From Aquamicrobium zhengzhouense (GTDB lineage: Bacteria > Pseudomonadota > Alphaproteobacteria > Rhizobiales > Rhizobiaceae): a DNA stretch of 35,000 nt. Location of the stretch: NCBI RefSeq assembly GCF_016124105.1, contig NZ_JADGMQ010000008.1, forward strand, positions 116,388 to 151,387, read 5' to 3'. The notes beneath the pieces are model-generated. The model was not told the DNA's origin. It saw nothing but the letters and a program-made list of their open reading frames with translations, and made no database searches. Below are positions 1 to 6,978 of this stretch, in pieces; positions within the stretch are counted from its first letter, which is position 1; every line of letters begins with the position of its first letter. The position numbers were made by a program, and so were the translations under genes.

Positions 1-284
1 GTGGAGTTCTTGGCGGTGAAGTTCGGAGCGAAACGAGCGAACTTGCCGAACGTGTAGTCCGAGCCTTCGTTCTTGTTGTACTCCATCTGGTAACGGAGGT
101 AGCCGCCGATCTTCAGGCAGGTCTCGGTGCCCGGAATGTAGAAGTAACCGGTGCCGTAGGTATCGCAAATGCGAACATATTCCATGGGCTCCGGCTCAGC
201 GATGATGATCGCGTCAGCGGCCTGAGCGCCGGTAGCTGCGACAGCGGCAGCTGCGGAGCCGAGAAGCAGGCTCTTGATGTTCAT
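1..284 (-). CDS. Porin_2 family outer-membrane porin, N-terminal part (gene runs off the left edge)
   Basis: Translating the minus strand from the ATG at 284-282 gives about 94 residues. They begin with [22 protein letters not shown], a signal peptide with an AQA/AD cleavage site. The mature start contains [20 protein letters not shown] and then [10 protein letters not shown]. This is the hallmark N-terminus of the rhizobial/Brucella Porin_2 family (Omp2a/Omp2b, RopA type), which forms trimeric beta-barrel channels for small solutes in the outer membrane. The cysteine pair in the ICDTYG...ETC segment is typical of the family. A GGAGGG ribosome site sits about 6 bases upstream of the ATG. The C-terminal barrel lies outside the window, so specificity cannot be judged. 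The upstream region is gene-free and AT-richer than the coding DNA, as expected for a strongly expressed, regulated porin. Family call is firm; the exact paralogue is open. Confidence 0.93.
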   Translation of the reverse strand, partial: MNIKSLLLGSAAAAVAATGAQAADAIIIAEPEPMEYVRICDTYGTGYFYIPGTETCLKIGGYLRYQMEYNKNEGSDYTFGKFARFAPNFTAKNS

Positions 285-459
285 GGTGTCCCTCCAACGA
301 GAACTTAAATTGGGTTGGCCTGATGGCCGACTGTGAAAAGAATCCGGTTCTAGCCCCTCTTTTCATTTGCATTCATCCGGCATCACGCGCGGGCAATCAA
401 GGCAAATGCGCAGCAAAAACAGTTATAGACCAATACTGGTTCGAAGAATGTGGCGATTG

Positions 460-624
460 CGACACACTACCAAATGGTAGTTCTGACGAGTATTTAGGTG
501 TCTACGATCGTCACGAGTAGACAAGTTAAGTAAAGCGCGCTTAGATGTGGCTCTCGATCTCCAGTCGAGGTTTAAATTTGCCCCTCAATGTTTTCGATAA
601 GCTCGGATGTTGAGGGGCTTTTTT
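460..624 (+). ncRNA. Candidate small RNA ending in an intrinsic terminator
   Basis: Four perfect inverted repeats follow each other on the plus strand. They are 466-471/476-481 (ACTACC with GGTAGT, 4-base loop), 499-505/517-523 (TGTCTAC with GTAGACA), 553-557/565-569 (CTCGA with TCGAG) and 580-588/610-618 (GCCCCTCAA with TTGAGGGGC). The last is followed by TTTTTT. No plus-strand gene ends here, so the terminator must serve a short transcript begun in this gap. That is the usual layout of an intergenic trans-acting sRNA, and its position beside a porin gene fits known porin-targeting sRNAs. I cannot place a promoter, so the 5' end is approximate, and I do not recognise an Rfam family. The terminator is seen directly; the RNA is inferred. 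Confidence 0.4.
580..624 (+). terminator. Rho-independent terminator
   Basis: A nine-pair perfect stem (580-588 with 610-618, five consecutive G-C pairs at its core) is followed at once by six T residues and a further T-rich stretch. The minus strand has no matching U-tract, so it works for plus-strand transcription. It does not follow any protein gene. Confidence 0.8.
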
Positions 625-905
625 ATTTCTTTAAAGTATAATTCCATAAAAGTGGGGCTGCGCCTATAAGGGCGGGCGATGTCTGGTAGTCGGAGTCATC
701 CGCGGGAATGTCTGGAATTTGAAGAGGCAAGTAATTTGGGGAATGGTGCGGTTTGGACGCGTCTATTCGACTTGCCTCAACGAGCGAAGGCAACGCAGCG
801 GCAGGTCAGGTGCTGTCAGGATGCTTGAAAAAGAGGCGAACGGGTCCGATTAGATCACAAATTAACATGTGATCATGTGAGCGGGCCGTGAACGGTTCAG
901 CCTGC

Positions 906-1946
906 TTATGCCAGATCGATTTCGATCAGGCTGCGCGTGCCTGTTGTACCGTCGCCATAACAGATGGTGGTGCCCAACTGATGTGCCATTGCCGAGATCA
1001 GGCGCGTTCCCAGTCCGGTACCCTTTGGCGTGCCGGTTCCGTTCCAGCCAATCCCGTCATCTTCGACGATAAGAGTGGCGCAATCTTCGTTGGAACGATG
1101 AAGCAGAACGCGAACTTCACCAGCCCGGCCATCCGGATAGGCGTATTTGTAGGCGTTGGTGAGGAGTTCAGTCACAATGACGCCGACCGAGACAGCCTTG
1201 TCGGTGGTGATGCGAACGCTTTCCAGGCGAGTGCGCACCTGCGCCGGATGGCCGTGCGCCCGCATGGTCGTGTCGAGTTCATCAATCAGCGACTGAAGAT
1301 AAGAATCAAGTGACACCGAGCGAACATCATCGGAGCTGTAGAGGCGCCGATGCAAACCGGCGATCGCTGAAATGCGCGCCTGGGTTTCGTTCAACGCGTT
1401 CTTCGCGAACTGGTCGGTGACGGCAGAGGCCTGCAGGCGGACCATAGCTGCGACGAGTGCCAGACTGTTCGCGACGCGATGATTGACCTCATGTAACAGT
1501 ATCTCAGCCCGGTCGCGTGCGGCACGAATTGCCTGCTCTGCTTCAACCCGCTGGCGCTGGAGGCGTGCGGTCTCGATCGACTGCTCGATCGCATTTATGA
1601 GCAGGACAATGAACTCGTCGCCAACCGTCTTGATCACGTAGTCGGCCGCGCCTGACTTCAATGCATCAACTGCAACCCGTGGTTCTTGGGAGCCCGTGAC
1701 GTATACCACCGGGGGAGCAGAGGCTTGCTGCTTTAATTTCTCGATGACGCTGAGGCCGATGCCGCCGTCGAGAAAGTGATCAAGCACAATCACGTCGATC
1801 CCGCCCTGCGCTATGCGTGCAAGGCCAGCCTCGGCGGTCTCAGCATGCTCATATGCATATCCGAGCCGAAGCAATGCCTTCTCGACGAGCCGGCACAGCG
1901 CCGCATCATCGTCAATCTGCAGGACGCGATATGTGCTTTCAGGCAA
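906..1946 (-). CDS. Receiver domain fused to a HisKA_2-type histidine kinase
   Basis: 346 residues with no membrane segment. Residues 1-125 form a CheY-like receiver: acidic pocket D12-D14, phospho-acceptor D56, T84 and K106. After a coiled-coil linker (about 125-147), residues 148-230 are the HisKA_2 dimerisation region with LLHEVNHRVANSL and phosphorylatable H156. Residues 245-346 form the HATPase_c domain (N264 in the N-box, D296-D297 in VEDDGIG, GTGLGT at 309-314). HisKA_2/HWE-type kinases in alphaproteobacteria often feed the general stress response or light/oxygen pathways; which applies here is not visible. The gene starts with TTG directly after the TAA of the preceding receiver gene, and CCGGAGACC supplies a ribosome site. 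It is the last gene of a three-gene operon, so phosphate could pass from the CHASE3 kinase through the small receiver, or control this kinase through its own receiver. Confidence 0.9.
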   Translation of the reverse strand: MPESTYRVLQIDDDAALCRLVEKALLRLGYAYEHAETAEAGLARIAQGGIDVIVLDHFLDGGIGLSVIEKLKQQASAPPVVYVTGSQEPRVAVDALKSGAADYVIKTVGDEFIVLLINAIEQSIETARLQRQRVEAEQAIRAARDRAEILLHEVNHRVANSLALVAAMVRLQASAVTDQFAKNALNETQARISAIAGLHRRLYSSDDVRSVSLDSYLQSLIDELDTTMRAHGHPAQVRTRLESVRITTDKAVSVGVIVTELLTNAYKYAYPDGRAGEVRVLLHRSNEDCATLIVEDDGIGWNGTGTPKGTGLGTRLISAMAHQLGTTICYGDGTTGTRSLIEIDLA

Positions 1947-2390
1947 TTAAGCGGTCTCCGGAACTTGCATCACAGAAAAGAACAGGCCCAGCTGCCGTAT
2001 GGCGTTGGCAAAGCCATCATAGTCTACTGGCTTCGTAATGTAGACATTGGCGCCAAGATCGTAACAGCGCTGGATCTCGCGCTGGTCGTCGGTCGTTGTC
2101 AGAACCACCACCGGAGAGCGCCGGATGTGCTGATTGTTCTTGATCTTTTCCAGAATGGATACGCCGGTCATGTCGGGAAGGTTGAGATCGAGCAGGACCA
2201 GAAGGTGGCGCCCCGCGCTTTCCTCGCCCGATCCATCGGCACCTAACAAGAAGGTCAGCGCGTCTGTTCCATTGGTGAAGGGGATGATCTCGTTGTTCAC
2301 GCCGGCCCGACGAATGTTTTTCTCAATCAGACGTGCGTGGCCCTCATCGTCCTCGATCATCACGATGGTTACAGGGGTGGCGCGGTTCAT
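1947..2390 (-). CDS. Single-domain response regulator (CheY/Rcp1-like)
   Basis: 147 residues made of one receiver domain: acidic residues E13-D15, phospho-acceptor D68 in VLLDLNLPDM, a run of threonines at 98-100 and K120 in ITKP. The spacing between beta-2 and beta-3 is enlarged by a loop (GADGSGEESAG). This is typical of the Rcp1 subgroup, which partners with sensor kinases in the same operon. There is no DNA-binding or enzymatic output domain, so it most likely shuttles phosphate or acts by protein contact. Its ATG overlaps the stop of the upstream kinase gene (ATGA), with AAGGAG about 8 bases before it, which means tight translational coupling. It ends directly at the TTG start of the downstream receiver-kinase. 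Confidence 0.92.
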   Translation of the reverse strand: MNRATPVTIVMIEDDEGHARLIEKNIRRAGVNNEIIPFTNGTDALTFLLGADGSGEESAGRHLLVLLDLNLPDMTGVSILEKIKNNQHIRRSPVVVLTTTDDQREIQRCYDLGANVYITKPVDYDGFANAIRQLGLFFSVMQVPETA

Positions 2391-3880
2391 GCATCGCTCC
2401 TTTTAACGGTCCTGACGTCGATCGGCAGGAGAATATTGAATGTGGTGCCCTCGCCGAATGTCGAGGTCATGGTAATGTCGCCGCCAAGGGCGCGGACCAG
2501 AGCGCGGACATGTGCAAGGCCGATACCTTCCCCTGGCTGGGTTTGCGGGCCCGATCTACGGAAAAGGTCAAAGACGCGCTGGTGGTCTTCGGCGCTGATG
2601 CCCCGCCCATTGTCTTCAATTGATACCCGTATCTGCCGGCGTGCAATCCTTTCAGCGGAAATCCGGATCATCAAAGGCCGGTCGGCTGCCCGGTATTTCA
2701 CCGCATTGTCGAGAAGGTTGCCGATGATCTGTTCCAGTGACATGCGGTCAGAAAAGATCTTGGGCACGTTCACCGCTAGGTGAGTTTGGCCGTCTGCCTC
2801 AAGCACCTGGTGCTGGATGGTAGCAAGGTTGGCTTCCAGCAGTTCCTCAAGGTCGATCTCTTCCGGCCTGATTGGCCGCTTGCCGTCACGCGATATTTTC
2901 AGGATCGCGTTGATCAACGTGTCCATCTTGCGGGTCGACGATCGAATGAAGCTGATCGCTTCAGGAAGGTCCTCAGAAGCGGCGAGACGTGCGTTGGCTA
3001 TCTCTTGCTCGCTGAGGGTATTTCCATCTGCAAGAACGTAGGCCTGGATCGACTTCATCGTCTCGTCGAGCTCGCTCGTGAAGCCCATAATATTGACGAG
3101 CGGTGCCCGCAGATCGTGCGTCACGATGTAGGCGAAACGCTGGACTTCTTCATTTGCGTTCATCAAGTCGCGCGTGCGCTCGTCCACACGTTGCTCCAAC
3201 CCCTCGTTCAGAGCCTCAACTTCCGCATGGGCTTCCATAAGTTCGCGTGTGTGACGAAGGACTGTCACGACGGCGCCGCCCACCACGATCAAGATGATGG
3301 CGCCGCCGGCCAGCGAGATCATGCGCAGCAGGTCCGCGCTTTTTTTCTGATCGAGTATGGTGTGCTGAAGGTTTTCATCTGCTTCGGCAACGATCTGGAG
3401 GAAAAGTTCGCGCGCGTCGTCCATGATCTGACGACCCTGATCGGTGCGCACAAGCGCTACCGCCTCGTCGGCGCGACCGTTGCGGGTGAGCCGGATCGTT
3501 TCATCAAGCTCTTCGAGCTTCATCTGGAGGGTTGGGCCGAGCACCTCAATACGATCACGGTATTGAGGTTTGCCAGCCACGTCGGCCTTCAGGATTTCAT
3601 AGAGTGGCATCACCCGGTCGCGCGAAGTGTCGAATGGCCCCAGATATGTCTCGTCACCCGTGATGATGTAGCCGCGCTGCGCGGACTCAACCTGCTGTAA
3701 TGCCACACGCAGATTGATCGTATTGGCGCGCAAGTCTCGCGCGTTCAGCATGTCATCGAAATAGTGCTGGGCCCGGTTGATCAGCCAAACCGTTGTGCCG
3801 ACAATGATCGCGAGTGCGACGAAGCCGATCATGAGCATCAGGGCGCTGCTGCGCAGGAATGCAGTCTGATTTAACGGCAT
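2387..3880 (-). CDS. CHASE3-domain membrane sensor histidine kinase
   Basis: 497 residues. Transmembrane helix 1 lies at about 13-34. An extracytoplasmic helical CHASE3 domain follows (about 40-185), with the family signature VESAQRGYIITGDETYL at 64-80. Transmembrane helix 2 is at about 187-208, then a coiled coil (212-248) with EQRVDERTRDL. The HisKA domain carries FAYIVTHDLRAPL with H255. The HATPase_c domain has N387/N391, D422 in EDNGRG and GEGIGL at 449-454. CHASE3 domains sense unknown small signals outside the membrane. This kinase is the first gene of the operon and shares four bases with the receiver gene behind it, so the pair is an evident cognate system. GGGGGATCG precedes the ATG. 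The 3881-4003 gap is shared with the divergent acyl-CoA synthetase gene and should hold both promoters. Confidence 0.93.
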   Translation of the reverse strand: MPLNQTAFLRSSALMLMIGFVALAIIVGTTVWLINRAQHYFDDMLNARDLRANTINLRVALQQVESAQRGYIITGDETYLGPFDTSRDRVMPLYEILKADVAGKPQYRDRIEVLGPTLQMKLEELDETIRLTRNGRADEAVALVRTDQGRQIMDDARELFLQIVAEADENLQHTILDQKKSADLLRMISLAGGAIILIVVGGAVVTVLRHTRELMEAHAEVEALNEGLEQRVDERTRDLMNANEEVQRFAYIVTHDLRAPLVNIMGFTSELDETMKSIQAYVLADGNTLSEQEIANARLAASEDLPEAISFIRSSTRKMDTLINAILKISRDGKRPIRPEEIDLEELLEANLATIQHQVLEADGQTHLAVNVPKIFSDRMSLEQIIGNLLDNAVKYRAADRPLMIRISAERIARRQIRVSIEDNGRGISAEDHQRVFDLFRRSGPQTQPGEGIGLAHVRALVRALGGDITMTSTFGEGTTFNILLPIDVRTVKRSDA

Positions 3881-4003
3881 CGATCCCCCATAATTCTAAT
3901 GCGACACTCGCTCGACATTCTTTAGATGTGATTAAAAAGCCGATACACTATCAATTGTCGGCGGTTGTCTTAGGTCGGACGACAGTTGACGGGTGCAGCG
4001 GAC

Positions 4004-5704
4004 ATGAGCAAGTCTGTGGCTTGCCTCCGGACTGAAGCCTTAGATCGATCGGCGTCCCGAATGCTTGAGCCCCACCCGAAATACGCAGAGATTTATGCCA
4101 GTTTCCGTTGGTCGATCCCCGACACGTTCAATATTGGGTACGCAGTATGCGATAGCTGGGCAGAGCTTCAGTCAGATCGGCCTGCCATCTATGATTACCG
4201 TACGGAAGGACAGCCCGACATTCTTAGCTTTGGAGAGCTAAGAAGCCGTTCCGATGCCTTGGCTGCCGCCCTTAAGGCGAAGGGTATAGAGCGAGGCGAT
4301 CGCGTTGCAATTCTATTGCCCCAGTGTTTCGAAACCGCGATAGCGCACGTCGCCATCTATAAGCTGGGCGCAATCGCGGTACCGCTTGCGATGCTCTTCG
4401 GCGTCGAGGCCCTGGAGTATCGGCTGCACACAGCCGGGGTCCGGGCGATCATCACCAATGGATCAGGGCTGGAGAAGATAACGCAGATCCGGTCAAGGCT
4501 GCCGAATCTTGATCTGATCGTTTCGACTGACGGTGCAGGTTCGGGCGCGGTTGGGTTGGAAGACCTCATCCGCAACTCGTCAGGTGACTTCAAGTCAGTG
4601 GAGACCCGATCAGACGACCCCGCGCTCATCATCTTCACATCAGGGACAACTGGGCCGCCGAAGGGCGCATTGCATGGCCATAGGGTGCTGCTTGGCCATC
4701 TACCCGGAGTTCAGATGCCGCATGAATTTTTTCCGCAGCCGGGGGATCTCATGTGGACGCCAGCCGACTGGGCCTGGGCCGGAGGGCTGTTGAATGTGCT
4801 GTTGCCGTCCCTTTATTTCGGCATTCCTGTGGTCGCATCGAGGTTTGAGCGTTTCGATCCGGAAGCGGCCCTGGGACTGATGGAAAAGATGAGGGTACGC
4901 AACGCTTTCATTCCGCCGACCGCCTTGCGGATGCTCAAATCGCAGACGGGGTTGGCGAAACGTTTTGATCTCACACTACGGAGCATCGGATCTGGCGGCG
5001 AAGCGCTGGGGCGCGAAACCTATGAGTGGGCGCGTTCCGAACTCGGATTATCGATCAACGAGTTTTATGGTCAGACGGAATGTAACCTTGTCCTCTCATC
5101 ATGCGCCCAGATCGGCGTCAGCAAGGCAGGAGCGATCGGAAAGCCTGTTCCCGGACATCGCGTTGCGATCATAAACGAGGAAGGTCACGTGATGCAGAAA
5201 GGGGAGGCCGGTCAGATAGCCGTCCTGCGACCGGATCCGGTCATGTTCCTTGGATACTGGGAAAATCCGGTCGCGACTGCCAGGAAATTCATCGGAGACT
5301 GGATGGTCACCGGCGACCAGGGAATGGAGAGCGAGGACGGCTATTTCCATTTTTTCGGACGCGATGATGACGTCATCAACTCCGCCGGCTACCGGATCGG
5401 GCCGAGCGAAGTTGAGGATTGTCTTACGGGACACCCTCAGGTCGCGCTGGCGGCTGTGGTTGGTAAGCCGGACGCGATCAGGGGCGAGATCGTCAAAGCC
5501 TATGTTGTGCTCCGAGAAGGGGTTGAGCCGCGTCCAGGGCTCGATGCGGAGATCAGTCACTGGGTGCGCGAGCGCCTGTCGGCTCATGAATATCCGCGCG
5601 AGGTGGAGTTCGTCGACTCCATGCCCCTTACAACGTCCGGAAAGGTCATACGCCGAATCTTCCGGGACCGGGCACGCGATGAGACGCAGGCAGCACGGCT
5701 CTAG
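4004..5704 (+). CDS. AMP-binding acyl-CoA synthetase (acetyl/medium-chain type)
   Basis: 566 residues of the ANL adenylating superfamily. It carries the P-loop TSGTTGPPKG (212-221), the YGQTE motif, TGDQG with its ATP-ribose-binding aspartate, the hinge GRDDDVINSAGYRIGPSEVE and the C-terminal catalytic lysine K547 in TTSGKVIRR. Such enzymes join a carboxylic acid to CoA through an acyl-AMP intermediate. The tryptophan-rich pocket region (WTPADWAWAGG) and overall length resemble the AcsA/ACSM group, which uses acetate to medium-chain acids; the substrate cannot be fixed from sequence. The start is uncertain: a TTG at 3986 lies in frame, and homology begins clearly only at about residue 21. Its stop shares CTAG with the stop of the convergent acyltransferase gene. 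No beta-oxidation genes lie nearby. Confidence 0.9.
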   Translation: MSKSVACLRTEALDRSASRMLEPHPKYAEIYASFRWSIPDTFNIGYAVCDSWAELQSDRPAIYDYRTEGQPDILSFGELRSRSDALAAALKAKGIERGDRVAILLPQCFETAIAHVAIYKLGAIAVPLAMLFGVEALEYRLHTAGVRAIITNGSGLEKITQIRSRLPNLDLIVSTDGAGSGAVGLEDLIRNSSGDFKSVETRSDDPALIIFTSGTTGPPKGALHGHRVLLGHLPGVQMPHEFFPQPGDLMWTPADWAWAGGLLNVLLPSLYFGIPVVASRFERFDPEAALGLMEKMRVRNAFIPPTALRMLKSQTGLAKRFDLTLRSIGSGGEALGRETYEWARSELGLSINEFYGQTECNLVLSSCAQIGVSKAGAIGKPVPGHRVAIINEEGHVMQKGEAGQIAVLRPDPVMFLGYWENPVATARKFIGDWMVTGDQGMESEDGYFHFFGRDDDVINSAGYRIGPSEVEDCLTGHPQVALAAVVGKPDAIRGEIVKAYVVLREGVEPRPGLDAEISHWVRERLSAHEYPREVEFVDSMPLTTSGKVIRRIFRDRARDETQAARL

Positions 5705-6978
5705 CGCTTCAGGGCGCGCTTTGCCTTGTCGCGCAAGTCGCGGGCAAAGCTACGAACCTGCGTTGCCCGTTGCAGCTCCTGCGCGGTCTGGCGTGTCCTT
5801 CTTCCGGCGTCTGGCGTTAATCCGATGACCAGCGTGCCCAGGGTACGGCGCTCCTTCCACAATCGCGTCATGACGGGATGGTGAGGCACAGCGCAAGAAT
5901 CCGTGGCGGTGATGTTAGGGTCTTCCAAATGGGAGCGGGTCACATCCAGCATCAAGAGCGTGCCTGGTGAGAAGGATGCGTAGTCTTCGTCATAGGCGGT
6001 CTTCCATGTGTAGGCGACGCCGTGTTCGATGAAAACGATCAGGATCGCGATAGGAGTGCCGTCCAGAGACAAGCTGTGAACGCGGCACATGTCCTTTTCG
6101 CTAAGGCGCTGCGCCGCTTCACGCGCGAAGGCGGCAAGAAACCGGTCCACAGCCATCGCCGTGCGGGCGCGGCCCTTCCAGCCGCCGGCCTCCAGAGCCA
6201 GGAATGCTTCCACGCCAAGGCGGATATCATCGGGGTGCCGGGCCACCCGGTATTCAAGGCTCCCTATTTCGCCGAGCTTTCGCCTCAGCCGTCGGAACTC
6301 ACGCAGGTGATGGGACCTCAGTGTTTCGCGTAGATAGTCATCCCCGCCAAGGTCGCTCTCGAGAAAAGCGCGCTCCACGTGGTTGGTCGTTTCCACCGGG
6401 AGGTTCCGGCTGTCTGCCAGAACGCGCACCATCGAAGCGAAGGGCCCGTCGAGCCGTACCTCGGGCATGACGAACACATTTGGCAGTTTCAGATGCGGCC
6501 GAGCCAGCATCGCGAAAAAGTCTTCAAGGACGCCGATCGGGTCATCGCGATCCAGCAAAGGAGTGCCCAGGGGACCGAACATGTTCGACCATGTTCGAAG
6601 ATGTGCGGTCGAGAACGGGAGGGATGGCTTTTCAATTGTGAACGGCACCAGAAGCCGTAAACGGCTCCGGCGCTCGTCATCATCGCGGATGACGGCGAGC
6701 TGAACATCGCGATCCTCGAGGCGCGGCATTGCGGGGGCAAGGAAGCGAGGATGGAAAAAGATGTTCGGTTCGATCGCGCGTGCAGCGAGGAAGTCGAGCT
6801 CCTCAACAAGTTCGAACCCTGCTGAGGCGGGATAGACGGACAGTCGCCGTTCGCGCTTTGACTGCAACTGCTCCACCAGCGCAGGTGGGGTATCTGAGCT
6901 TTCGATATCAGCAAAGTGACCGATCATTCGGCCCGATGCGCTGCCACTCAACTCTTCCAGGATCGGAATTGCTACCAC
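5701..6978 (-). CDS. BioF2/CelD-like GNAT-fold acyltransferase
   Basis: 425 residues, soluble. The C-terminal half carries the signature of the CelD/BcsL-type acetyltransferase fold (Acetyltransf_6, a FemAB-like double GNAT): RSHHLREFRRLRRKL, then LALEAGGWKGRARTA, a beta-strand IAILIVFIEHGVAYTWKTAYDEDYASFSPG and the family's usual SPGTLL segment. Such proteins are found in exopolysaccharide and cellulose clusters, where they acylate sugars or lipids. The start is GTG with GGAGAAG 7 bases upstream. It overlaps the last 7 bases of the flippase gene before it, so the two are co-translated, and an envelope polysaccharide role is the best inference. Its TAG stop overlaps the TAG of the converging synthetase gene. 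The donor and acceptor are unknown. Confidence 0.82.
   Translation of the reverse strand: MVAIPILEELSGSASGRMIGHFADIESSDTPPALVEQLQSKRERRLSVYPASAGFELVEELDFLAARAIEPNIFFHPRFLAPAMPRLEDRDVQLAVIRDDDERRSRLRLLVPFTIEKPSLPFSTAHLRTWSNMFGPLGTPLLDRDDPIGVLEDFFAMLARPHLKLPNVFVMPEVRLDGPFASMVRVLADSRNLPVETTNHVERAFLESDLGGDDYLRETLRSHHLREFRRLRRKLGEIGSLEYRVARHPDDIRLGVEAFLALEAGGWKGRARTAMAVDRFLAAFAREAAQRLSEKDMCRVHSLSLDGTPIAILIVFIEHGVAYTWKTAYDEDYASFSPGTLLMLDVTRSHLEDPNITATDSCAVPHHPVMTRLWKERRTLGTLVIGLTPDAGRRTRQTAQELQRATQVRSFARDLRDKAKRALKR

Larger units (their letters stand above)
285..905. other. 620-base gene-free region between porin and signalling operon
   Basis: No convincing protein gene is visible. The 65-codon open frame at 323-520 has no good ribosome site and no recognisable composition. 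The stretch 285-420 should carry the porin promoter on the minus strand, but I cannot place -35/-10 boxes with confidence. The part 460-624 holds four perfect hairpins in a row and ends in an intrinsic terminator; it is listed separately as a candidate small RNA. From 625 to 852 I see nothing. At 853-874 lies a 7-base perfect inverted repeat (GATCACA...TGTGATC, 8-base spacer), 31 bases past the end of the minus-strand signalling operon. Confidence 0.6.

Noticed and set aside
323-520. 65-codon plus-strand frame upstream of the porin
   Set aside because: No ribosome site, atypical composition, and its end overlaps the hairpin cascade assigned to a candidate sRNA.
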